This document shows, in pieces, positions 1 through 5,392 of a stretch of 5,392 nt of DNA. The position numbers and the translations under genes are program-made. Within the stretch, counting starts at the first letter, position 1. Each line of letters starts with the position of its first letter. The stretch comes from Candidatus Competibacteraceae bacterium (GTDB lineage: Bacteria > Pseudomonadota > Gammaproteobacteria > Competibacterales > Competibacteraceae). Location of the stretch: positions 1 through 5,392 of the forward strand of contig JAAUQA010000266.1 of assembly GCA_012032855.1 (NCBI GenBank), in the 5' to 3' direction. Under the pieces are notes generated by a model. The model saw only the letters and a program-made list of their open reading frames with translations, searched no databases and had not been told where the DNA came from.

Positions 1-17
1 AACACTGTTTTTGTCAT
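1..17 (-). CDS. Start of an unidentified gene, cut off by the window edge
   Basis: An ATG on the minus strand at 17-15 overlaps the TGA stop (16-14) of the upstream oxidoreductase in the classic ATGA arrangement. A strong GGAGG lies 5 nt before it. Only five full codons are visible, reading M-T-K-T-V. This is too little to identify a product. The 4-nt overlap and the well-placed ribosome binding site show that the operon continues to the left, probably with translational coupling to the oxidoreductase. A further mycofactocin-related gene is possible from context, but nothing in these residues supports a specific one. Confidence 0.65.
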
Positions 18-1972
18 ATCGCCCTCCCGGCTTTCTCGCCTTCGATAATAGCGGCATGCGCTCGTCGTGGTGACACGCAATCACCGATCCGATGTAATGA
101 CCTGACCCGCCCTTTTAATTGATCGTAAAGGCTGTGTTCAGCGCGCCGATGAATGGCCAACACAATGGTGTCCACCGGGCCGAAATTCACCATTTGTCCG
201 CTATAGTTGTGTAACGCCATGACCGTGCCGTCACTGATGCTCAACACGGAATGATTCGGGGTACAGCGGATGTTCAGCCGACGCGCTAGGCGATACCAGT
301 TTTCCAAATCCAGCGTTACGCCGAGATCCTGACCGACATACAGGGTCGGCGTGACGACTTCTACTTCGCAGCCCTGTTCCGCCATATACTCGGCCACGCT
401 GGTCGCTTCGTGAAAACCCAGCCGGTCGATTACCAGGACTTTCTTGCCGGGTTTGACCTCGCCGGACAAAATATCAATGACATCGGCCACCTGCGGCCCG
501 TCTGAGCCGGGAATGGCATTGCGGTCCGCTGTTGAGCCGGTGGCGACTACAACGGCATCGGGTTTTTCAGCTAAAACCACTTCCGGAGTGGCAATCACTC
601 CAGTGCGTACCTCAACGCCGAGTTGCTCGATCTCGTGCAGCAGATTGCGCACAATATCGCCAAACTCGGCGCGGCTGGTGACTCGCACCGCCCAGATCAC
701 TTGGCCACCCAAGCGTGGTTCCTTCTCCAACAACACCACCTTATGACCACGGCGAGCAGCGATTGCCGCCGCTTTCAATCCGGCTGGCCCACCGCCCACC
801 ACCACCACTTTCTTAGCAATCTCTACCGGCTTTAAGGTGCCGATGCCATAGCGCTGCTCCTGGCCGGTGGCCGGTGTTTCGATGCAACCCATCCAGCGGT
901 TTAGTCCCATCCGCCCCACGCACTCCTGGTTACAGGATAGGCATAGACGAATGTCTTCAGCGCGGTTCTCGCGAGCTTTGCGGGCGAATTCCGGGTCGGC
1001 GATCTGGGCGCGCACGACGCCCACCAGATCGGCATGGCCCTCTGTCAGAATACGTTCGGCTTGAATGGGGTCTTTGACCCGTCCGACGCCGATGACCGGC
1101 AGCCGCACCGCTTTGCGGATCGCCGACGGAATAAACAGCGCGTAATTGGGCGGAATCCGCATTGAGGCTTCGATCATGTACAAGGTCTGAGTGGCCGTGC
1201 CGATGCTGGTGTTGATGCAATCGATATGGCCATCAGCCTCCAGAATGCGTGCCACTTCGACAGTCTCGTCGATAGTGATGCCGTCGCGGATTAATTCATC
1301 GCCGCACAAGCGCACACTGATCACATAACCGCGACCGACCACCGCACGGATAGCAGCGATGATCTCGCGTAATAACCGCATCCGGTTCTCTAAACTGCCA
1401 CCATAGCCATCGGTACGATGATTGGTGTTGCGGGACAGGAATTGCCGGACGATGGAAGAATGCGAGCACTGTAGTTCTACGCCATCGAAATTGCCCTGCT
1501 GGGTGTACTCGGCAACTTGTGCATAGCCCGCGATAATCTCAGCAATGTCGTCATGCTCCACCGCTTTGGGGACTTCTCGAAATAACGGATCGGCTAGTGC
1601 AGACGGTGCCCAGGCTGGTAGCCGGGTAAACATGCCGCTGCTCTGACCGCCGTTGTGGTTGATCTGCGCTAGGATCGGGGTGTTTTCCGCGTGGACTAGA
1701 TCAGTGATCCGCCGGTAGTAGGGAATCACCTTGGGATGAAAAGCGTGAATCAGCTTTTCATAGGGATGATCGGTGGGATGTGTCGATTGTTCCTCGGTGA
1801 TGATCAGGCCAACCCCGCCACGCGCCCGTTCCCGATAATAGTAGGCATGGCGTTCGCTGGGCAGAAAATCCTCGGCGTAATTGGTCAGATGGGCAGAAAA
1901 CACTAGGCGATTCGCCAGGGTAAGATTGCCGACTTTGAGTGGCGTAAACAACATGCGGGCTTGTCCGCTCAT
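14..1972 (-). CDS. FadH/OYE-type FMN, 4Fe-4S and FAD oxidoreductase (mycofactocin-associated), with intact iron-sulfur motif
   Basis: This 652-residue protein has the layout of 2,4-dienoyl-CoA reductase (FadH) and trimethylamine dehydrogenase. An OYE-like FMN TIM barrel spans about 7-335, with R221 in V-R-L-C-G-D-E and the barrel-end motif G-V-G-R near 296-299. The linker carries a full cluster motif, C344-x2-C347-x3-C351-x11-C363. A C-terminal FAD/NAD(P)H module follows, with G-G-G-P-A-G at 393-398, G-G-Q at 422-424, V-V-A-T-G-S near 475-480 and G-D at 630-631. In this family electrons pass from NAD(P)H to FAD, the cluster, FMN and then substrate. The FadH catalytic Tyr166 and His252 align by eye with S173 and A260, so it is probably not a dienoyl-CoA reductase. 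The substrate is unknown. Next to mftC it fits the mycofactocin-system FadH/OYE oxidoreductases, whose role is unresolved. The ATG at 1972 has a strong ribosome binding site; M7 is a weaker alternative start. No signal peptide is seen, so it is likely cytoplasmic. Confidence 0.9.
   Translation of the reverse strand: MSGQARMLFTPLKVGNLTLANRLVFSAHLTNYAEDFLPSERHAYYYRERARGGVGLIITEEQSTHPTDHPYEKLIHAFHPKVIPYYRRITDLVHAENTPILAQINHNGGQSSGMFTRLPAWAPSALADPLFREVPKAVEHDDIAEIIAGYAQVAEYTQQGNFDGVELQCSHSSIVRQFLSRNTNHRTDGYGGSLENRMRLLREIIAAIRAVVGRGYVISVRLCGDELIRDGITIDETVEVARILEADGHIDCINTSIGTATQTLYMIEASMRIPPNYALFIPSAIRKAVRLPVIGVGRVKDPIQAERILTEGHADLVGVVRAQIADPEFARKARENRAEDIRLCLSCNQECVGRMGLNRWMGCIETPATGQEQRYGIGTLKPVEIAKKVVVVGGGPAGLKAAAIAARRGHKVVLLEKEPRLGGQVIWAVRVTSRAEFGDIVRNLLHEIEQLGVEVRTGVIATPEVVLAEKPDAVVVATGSTADRNAIPGSDGPQVADVIDILSGEVKPGKKVLVIDRLGFHEATSVAEYMAEQGCEVEVVTPTLYVGQDLGVTLDLENWYRLARRLNIRCTPNHSVLSISDGTVMALHNYSGQMVNFGPVDTIVLAIHRRAEHSLYDQLKGRVRSLHRIGDCVSPRRAHAAIIEGEKAGRAI
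23..27 (-). promoter_or_regulatory. Ribosome binding site for the gene starting at 17
   Basis: On the minus strand this reads GGAGG, five bases before the ATG at 17. It lies inside the last codons of the upstream oxidoreductase, in the Gly-Arg codons of its C-terminal A-G-R motif. It is the main evidence that the ATG overlapping the TGA is a real start. Confidence 0.65.
884..943 (-). other. Intact [4Fe-4S] cysteine motif of the downstream oxidoreductase
   Basis: Residues 344-363 carry cysteines at 344, 347, 351 and 363. The C-x2-C-N-x2-C-x11-C spacing is the one that binds the [4Fe-4S] cluster in FadH-type enzymes. It serves as the reference for the degenerate copy in the paralogous neighbour at 2851-2910. 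Confidence 0.85.
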
Positions 1973-1974
1973 GG

Positions 1975-3951
1975 TTATACCTCCCGCCCGGCGCGATAGC
2001 CTTCCAAAATCGCTTGCGCTATATAGCGCGGCGCAACTGCGTCGCCGGCTCGAAATACCCGGACCCCGGCCTGCTTCAAGGCGAAGTAAAGGTCTTCATT
2101 AGGGGCCTCGTTCGCGACATCAATGACCAGGTCGACATCGTCAATGGTGATTTCCTGGCGGTCGAAGATATCGACGCCGATCACCGTGTGGGCGGTCACC
2201 CGCTGTACCTCAATCTGTGGCCTCAGCGCGACGCTTTTGGCGCAGGCGCGTTGATTCCAAGGAGTCAGCTCCAGTGAGGCGGTCAACTTCTGGCCGACGA
2301 ACATATCGCTGGTCACCACTTCGACTTGCCAGCCGCGTTCGGTCAGCCATTCCGCCACCCCCATGCCGATGACGTCGCCGATCGCATCCAGAATCACGGC
2401 CTTGCCCGGCTCATCGGGCACCTCGCCGCTCATCACTTGGCGTGGATTGACCAGCGGCGCGGTTTCCTGAAAGAGTCCCGGTGGCCGCTGTCGGGGTTTG
2501 CCGCCGAGCGTGGCAATCACCGCTTCCGGGGCGATTTGCTGAACCATTGCGGGCGTGACTTCAACGCCGGTTTTGATGGTCACCCCGAGTTTGCGTACCT
2601 GGTTTTCCAACCATTCGATGGCCAACCCGAGTCGCTCACGGCCGGGCGCGGCGGCCGCCAAACGCACGGCACCGCCCAGATGATGACTTTGTTCGTACAG
2701 CGTCACGGTATGTCCGCGCAAAGCGGCCACCCTTGAGGCTTCCAAACCGGCCGGTCCGCCCCCGATAACCATGACCTGATGGGGTACCGGTGCGCGGGTC
2801 AAGGGAGCGAATTCGGGGTCGCCTTCATAACCGGCCGCCGGATTGTTGACACAACTCAGCCTTGCGTTCTGCACGATGCCGATGATGTTGTCCTGATTGG
2901 AAAGCAGGCAGGGCCGAATATCGTCCACCTGGCCTTGCCGCAATTTATTCGGTAAGTCGGGATCGGCGATCAACGCGCGGGTCATCTCCACGGCATCGGC
3001 TTTCTGTTCATTAATCAAAGCGGCCGCCATAGCAAGATCGACGATGCTGCCTTGAGCGAATACCGGTAATGATACGGCTGATTTGATCTGACCGGCCAAA
3101 TGAGCCGCGAAACCGGGCGGCATGAATAGGCCGGGGCGGGTGACATGCCCGCTGTAGATACTGCCGCTGGTGACACTGATAAAATCGATCTGGCCGTCCT
3201 CGGCTAGCGGCTGGGCGATGGCAACGGCATCTTCCGGTTTGATCCCCGCCCAAGGCGCGTATTCATCACCGGACAGGCGTAGCCCGACGATAGCCCCGGT
3301 TCCCACTTGGCCGCGCACCGCACTGATCACGTCGCGGACCAAGCGCAAGCGATTGGCTAAATCACCACCGTATTCGTCACCGCGTTGATTGGTCAACGGC
3401 GACAGAAACTGACGCAACACACTGTCCTGTCCGGCGTTGATTTCAACGCCATCCAGCCCACCTTCCATAGCCAGGCGAGCCGCTTGAGCAAAACCATCAA
3501 TCAATTCGGCGATATCCTCGGGTTCCATCTCCTTGGGCAGCTCACGGCTGTTGACTTCCGGCACCGGTGACGGCGCCCACAGCGGTTGTTGGGAGTAATG
3601 GCTGCTGCCCTGCATGCCGCTGTGGGTCAATTGGGCTAATACCAACGTGCCATGCCGGTGAACCGCCGTTCTAACCAGCTTGTACCCCTCTACCACCCGT
3701 GGATCGTAGCCAGCAATGACGTATTCGTACGGGGTGTCCGAGGCATGCACAACGCTGCCTTCTAACACGATCAGGCCCACTCCACCGGCGGCGCGTGCCG
3801 CATAGTAATCCGCATGGCGCTTTTCGAAACGGTGGTGCACGGCGAAGTTGGTTTGATGGGCGGCAAATACGAAGCGGTTAGGCGCGGTCTTTTTTCCCAA
3901 AGACAGCGGCGCGAACAACCCCTCGAATGGGATCGCGGAATCATTACTCAT
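1975..3951 (-). CDS. FadH/OYE-type flavin oxidoreductase (mycofactocin-associated), with degenerate iron-sulfur motif
   Basis: This 658-residue protein is a paralogue of its downstream neighbour, with the same layout. An OYE-like FMN barrel spans about 10-340, including A-A-H-Q-T-N near 30-35, L-R-L-S-G-D-E at 224-230 and T-R-A-L-I-A-D-P at 324-331. A C-terminal FAD/NAD(P)H module has G-G-G-P-A-G at 397-402, a dinucleotide region near 518-540 and G-D at 636-637. Two features are odd. The cluster motif keeps C348 and C367, but the second and third cysteine positions are S351 and N355, so a normal [4Fe-4S] cluster is unlikely. The FadH catalytic Tyr and His positions are S177 and I265. The FAD motif G-G-Q has become G-G-A (426-428), and the usual A-T-G is A-T-L-G-G (480-484). 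It may be a partner subunit of the neighbour or may transfer electrons differently; this is inference. The ATG at 3951 has a GAGGT 6 nt upstream. Confidence 0.88.
   Translation of the reverse strand: MSNDSAIPFEGLFAPLSLGKKTAPNRFVFAAHQTNFAVHHRFEKRHADYYAARAAGGVGLIVLEGSVVHASDTPYEYVIAGYDPRVVEGYKLVRTAVHRHGTLVLAQLTHSGMQGSSHYSQQPLWAPSPVPEVNSRELPKEMEPEDIAELIDGFAQAARLAMEGGLDGVEINAGQDSVLRQFLSPLTNQRGDEYGGDLANRLRLVRDVISAVRGQVGTGAIVGLRLSGDEYAPWAGIKPEDAVAIAQPLAEDGQIDFISVTSGSIYSGHVTRPGLFMPPGFAAHLAGQIKSAVSLPVFAQGSIVDLAMAAALINEQKADAVEMTRALIADPDLPNKLRQGQVDDIRPCLLSNQDNIIGIVQNARLSCVNNPAAGYEGDPEFAPLTRAPVPHQVMVIGGGPAGLEASRVAALRGHTVTLYEQSHHLGGAVRLAAAAPGRERLGLAIEWLENQVRKLGVTIKTGVEVTPAMVQQIAPEAVIATLGGKPRQRPPGLFQETAPLVNPRQVMSGEVPDEPGKAVILDAIGDVIGMGVAEWLTERGWQVEVVTSDMFVGQKLTASLELTPWNQRACAKSVALRPQIEVQRVTAHTVIGVDIFDRQEITIDDVDLVIDVANEAPNEDLYFALKQAGVRVFRAGDAVAPRYIAQAILEGYRAGREV
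1979..1985 (-). promoter_or_regulatory. Ribosome binding site for the oxidoreductase starting at 1972
   Basis: On the minus strand this reads GGGAGGT, with 6 nt to the ATG at 1972. It lies within the final Arg-Glu-Val codons of the upstream oxidoreductase, whose TAA stop (1977-1975) is only two bases before the start codon. The arrangement implies translational coupling of the two oxidoreductases and favours the ATG at 1972 over the internal Met at residue 7. Confidence 0.75.
2851..2910 (-). other. Degenerate [4Fe-4S] motif: two of four cysteines replaced
   Basis: Residues 348-367 align without gaps to the canonical C-x2-C-x3-C-x11-C motif, but read C348, S351, N355 and C367. The Ser codon is TCC, one change from a Cys codon. 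The Asn codon is AAC, two changes from TGC. The flanking sequence (C-L-L-S-N-Q-D and S-C-V-N-N-P) is well conserved, so point substitutions rather than a frameshift explain the loss. Confidence 0.85.
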
Positions 3952-3957
3952 GGTGTG

Positions 3958-3962
3958 ACCTC
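3958..3962 (-). promoter_or_regulatory. Ribosome binding site for the oxidoreductase starting at 3951
   Basis: On the minus strand this reads GAGGT, 6 nt before the ATG at 3951. It sits in the 27-nt gap after the TAG stop of the radical SAM gene. It is somewhat weaker than the sites of the other genes. Confidence 0.6.
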
Positions 3963-3978
3963 ATGCACCAAGTAGTGT

Positions 3979-5043
3979 CTAAGCATCAGCCGTCTGCGCC
4001 GCATTGGTTTCGATGAACGGCGCAGAGGGAATGCTGTCTGCCTGAAAAACGCAATCGGGATCGGGCGCATCGACGGAGTGGCCAGTGAAGTGCTTGACCG
4101 CAATACAGCCGCCATGACAACTCTGGTAGGCATTGCAGCTCGAACATCCGCCTCCCACCTGCCAGGAGCGCAGATGATCGAATACCGGCGAATGCCGCCA
4201 AATTTCGGTAAAGCCGCCGGGTTGGCGCACATTGCCGCCGGAGAATTCGGGGTCCAGTAGGAAGGGACAGGCGTACACCTCGCCCACCGGATCGACGCAG
4301 CAAACGATGCGCCCTGCGCCGCACATGTTCAGCCCTTCAATGGGTTGTCCATAGGCGGACAGGTGGAAAAAGGAATCCCCGGTCAGCACGTCAGGATGCG
4401 CCAGCAACCAATCGTATAGGCCACGATTCTGCTCGTGGGTGGGACGCAGCCCTTCCCACACATCGCCGCCGCGACCAGTCGGTCGCAAGCGAGTCAGCCG
4501 CAACTCCGCCCCATAGCCTTGCGCCATCGCATAAAACGCATCAAGTTGAGCATAGTTCTCGCGGGTTACAGTAGCGTTGATTTTGAAGGGGAAATGATGT
4601 TTAGCCAGCTGCTTCATAGCCCGGTGAGCACGTTCGTACGACCCTTCGCCGCGCACCGGATCATTGGTTTCTTCAGTGGCACCATCAACACTGATTTGCA
4701 CGTCCAGATAATCGTTGGATGTGATCCAGGCAGCGGCATTCTCGTCAATCAACGTGCCGTTGGTGCTGAATTTGACGCCGATGCCGCGCGCCAGCGCATA
4801 ATCCATCAACTCGACGAAATCTCGTCGGCTCATGGGCTCACCACCACCGACATTGATGTAAAACACCTTCATCTCGGCCCATTCATCAATCAGCCGTTTG
4901 GCCTCCAAAGTGCTCAGTTCGTCGGGTCTACGTTTACCAGAGGACGATAGACAATGGACACAGCGCAAATTACAGGCATAAGTAATTTCCCAAGTCAGAC
5001 AGATCGGTGCTTCCAAGCCCTGGCGGAAGATTTCATAGCTCAT
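3979..5043 (-). CDS. mftC: Radical SAM/SPASM peptide maturase, mycofactocin maturase MftC
   Basis: MftC uses S-adenosylmethionine to oxidatively decarboxylate the C-terminal Tyr of the precursor peptide MftA, presented by MftB, and then forms a carbon-carbon bond to the preceding Val. This 354-residue protein has the radical SAM cluster motif C24-x3-C28-x2-C31 within T-Y-A-C-N-L-R-C-V-H-C. It also has the SAM-binding G-G-G-E-P at 66-70 and F-S-T-N-G at 92-96. The C-terminal SPASM domain has the full seven-cysteine pattern for auxiliary clusters: C241, C259, C300-x2-C303-x5-C309-x3-C313 and C331. Stretches such as L-T-W-E-I-T-Y-A-C-N, L-T-G-D-S-F-F-H-L and C-G-A-G-R-I-V-C match MftC as I remember it. 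No fused precursor-recognition domain is seen at the N-terminus, so a separate MftB is expected. Neither mftA nor mftB is in the window. The ATG at 5043 follows GAGGT by 5 nt. The main alternative is a related SPASM maturase (PqqE-like), which fits less well. Confidence 0.88.
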   Translation of the reverse strand: MSYEIFRQGLEAPICLTWEITYACNLRCVHCLSSSGKRRPDELSTLEAKRLIDEWAEMKVFYINVGGGEPMSRRDFVELMDYALARGIGVKFSTNGTLIDENAAAWITSNDYLDVQISVDGATEETNDPVRGEGSYERAHRAMKQLAKHHFPFKINATVTRENYAQLDAFYAMAQGYGAELRLTRLRPTGRGGDVWEGLRPTHEQNRGLYDWLLAHPDVLTGDSFFHLSAYGQPIEGLNMCGAGRIVCCVDPVGEVYACPFLLDPEFSGGNVRQPGGFTEIWRHSPVFDHLRSWQVGGGCSSCNAYQSCHGGCIAVKHFTGHSVDAPDPDCVFQADSIPSAPFIETNAAQTADA

Positions 5044-5048
5044 CAGCT

Positions 5049-5053
5049 ACCTC
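5049..5053 (-). promoter_or_regulatory. Ribosome binding site for mftC
   Basis: On the minus strand this reads GAGGT, preceded by AAA, with 5 nt to the ATG at 5043. It lies in the 43-nt gap after the DUF4242 gene. That gap holds no clear hairpin or promoter and is too short for a precursor gene. Confidence 0.65.
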
Positions 5054-5086
5054 TTTGTAACGGCGGCGGCACGGGGTCGTAGGAGA

Positions 5087-5371
5087 TCACGCTTCGGCAG
5101 TAGTGGGGTCGATCCCTGCTTTGATTTCCGAAACTCGATTGGCAGGAAATCCCCCCTGTTCCGCATGTTGCTTGACCATATCGGCGTTGGGGGCGATATA
5201 GACGCAATAAATCTTGTCGTCGGTGACGTAGCTTTGCACCCATTGAATCTGCGGACCCAGGTTGCTAAGCACGCCGCAGGATTTTTGCGAGATGCCTTGC
5301 AGTTCCTGGGCGGAAAGATTGCCGGCGTCCGGGGTAATTTTCGCGTTTCGATTTAAAATATTTTGGGGCAT
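5087..5371 (-). CDS. DUF4242 family protein (SCO4226-like, possible nickel-binding small protein)
   Basis: This 94-residue soluble protein has the DUF4242 signature: L-S-A-Q-E-L near 19-24, then S-Q-K-S-C-G-V-L at 28-35. A W-V-Q-S-Y-V-T-D-D-K-I-Y-C-V-Y block at 44-58 is followed by A-P-N, H69, G-G-F-P-A-N-R-V-S-E at 73-82 and I-D-P-T-T-A-E near the end. The family has a small ferredoxin-like alpha/beta fold. Its studied member, Streptomyces SCO4226, binds nickel, but the cellular role is unknown. Cys32, Cys56 and His69 are candidate metal-contacting or reactive residues; this is inference. There is no signal peptide or membrane segment. The first 15 residues resemble the family only loosely, with about three extra residues. 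The gene precedes mftC by 43 nt on the same strand and is probably co-transcribed, so a role in the same redox pathway is possible but unproven. The ATG at 5371 has GAGGAG upstream. Confidence 0.82.
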   Translation of the reverse strand: MPQNILNRNAKITPDAGNLSAQELQGISQKSCGVLSNLGPQIQWVQSYVTDDKIYCVYIAPNADMVKQHAEQGGFPANRVSEIKAGIDPTTAEA

Positions 5372-5380
5372 GGGTGATGT

Positions 5381-5386
5381 CTCCTC
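5381..5386 (-). promoter_or_regulatory. Ribosome binding site for the DUF4242 gene
   Basis: On the minus strand this reads GAGGAG, 9 nt before the ATG at 5371. It supports that start. The operon promoter is not visible, because only 21 bases of sequence remain upstream of the start. Confidence 0.6.
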
Positions 5387-5392
5387 GGGGTG

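Larger units (their letters stand above)
1..5371 (-). other. Single-direction operon segment linked to mycofactocin
   Basis: All five genes read on the minus strand with gaps of 43, 27 and 2 nt and a final 4-nt overlap. No terminator-like hairpin with a T-run was seen between them, so co-transcription is likely. The operon extends beyond the left edge, because a gene begins at 17. It may also extend beyond the right edge, because no promoter is visible. Confidence 0.75.

Noticed and set aside
2326..2736. A 136-codon plus-strand open frame opposite the upstream oxidoreductase
   Set aside because: It is antisense to the FAD domain, and its composition (many His, Arg and Gly) is typical of a reverse-strand shadow. 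No family similarity is seen.
14..3951. The two oxidoreductases as a long DNA direct repeat from a recent duplication
   Set aside because: The proteins share layout and scattered motifs, but the DNA is clearly diverged with no long identical stretches. This is an old paralogous pair and not a repeat.
3948..4232. A 94-codon minus-strand reading frame inside the end of mftC
   Set aside because: It overlaps the SPASM cysteine region of mftC in another frame, has low-complexity composition rich in Arg, Ala and Pro, and matches no family I recognise. It is a shadow of the real gene.
4435..4950. A 171-codon plus-strand open frame opposite mftC
   Set aside because: It is fully antisense to a well-conserved radical SAM gene, has no recognisable domain, and its length is expected from the GC bias of the opposite strand.
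5044..5086. The gap before mftC as a site for a hidden mftA gene or riboswitch
   Set aside because: At 43 nt it is too short for either. Apart from the ribosome binding site I see only a GC-rich stretch with no convincing hairpin.
5043..5243. A 66-codon minus-strand frame overlapping the DUF4242 gene and reaching mftC, considered as a possible mftA or small peptide
   Set aside because: It lies mostly within the DUF4242 gene in another frame, is Arg- and Gln-rich, and does not end in the Val-Tyr core expected of MftA. DUF4242 conservation explains the region.
5315..5371. Possible paired frameshifts at the start of the DUF4242 gene. Another frame just after the ATG reads P-K-Y-F and later R-E-N-Y-P-G, which resembles the usual family N-terminus
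   Set aside because: That frame has no start codon in the window, and two compensating indels would be needed. The actual frame (M-P-Q, then R8-N9, then P-D-A-G-N-L-S) also aligns acceptably with the family, so I kept it as it reads.

Overview
This is a compact piece of a bacterial operon. Everything supportable is on the minus strand and reads right to left. There are four complete protein genes and the first 17 bases of a fifth. I see no RNA gene, mobile element, repeat array, terminator or long non-coding stretch. GC content is moderately high (roughly mid-fifties percent by eye) and looks even across the genes. Each start has a purine-rich Shine-Dalgarno sequence. The protein style suggests a bacterium, possibly a proteobacterium rather than a high-GC actinomycete, but the window has no reliable taxonomic marker.

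In order of transcription: (1) 5371-5087, a 94-residue DUF4242-type (SCO4226-like nickel-binding ferredoxin-fold) protein; (2) 5043-3979, a radical SAM/SPASM enzyme recognised as the mycofactocin maturase MftC, with all expected cysteines; (3) 3951-1975 and (4) 1972-14, two related oxidoreductases of about 655 residues, each with an OYE-like FMN barrel and a C-terminal FAD/NAD(P)H module, as in FadH and trimethylamine dehydrogenase; (5) from 17 leftwards, the start of another gene whose ATG overlaps the TGA of gene 4. Gaps shrink along the operon (43, 27 and 2 nt, then a 4-nt overlap), so the two oxidoreductases and the next gene look translationally coupled.

Together this looks like part of a mycofactocin locus with the accessory FadH/OYE-type oxidoreductase pair known near such loci. 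MftC modifies the C-terminal Val-Tyr of the small precursor MftA, and the mature product is a redox cofactor. The precursor mftA, its chaperone mftB, and mftD, mftE and mftF are not in this window. The gaps around mftC are too short to hide mftA, so these genes must lie outside or be missing.

The most notable points are in the oxidoreductases. Gene 4 keeps the four-cysteine [4Fe-4S] motif, but gene 3 has lost two of the four ligands. Both lack the Tyr and His that act as catalytic acids in E. coli FadH, so neither should be called a 2,4-dienoyl-CoA reductase.
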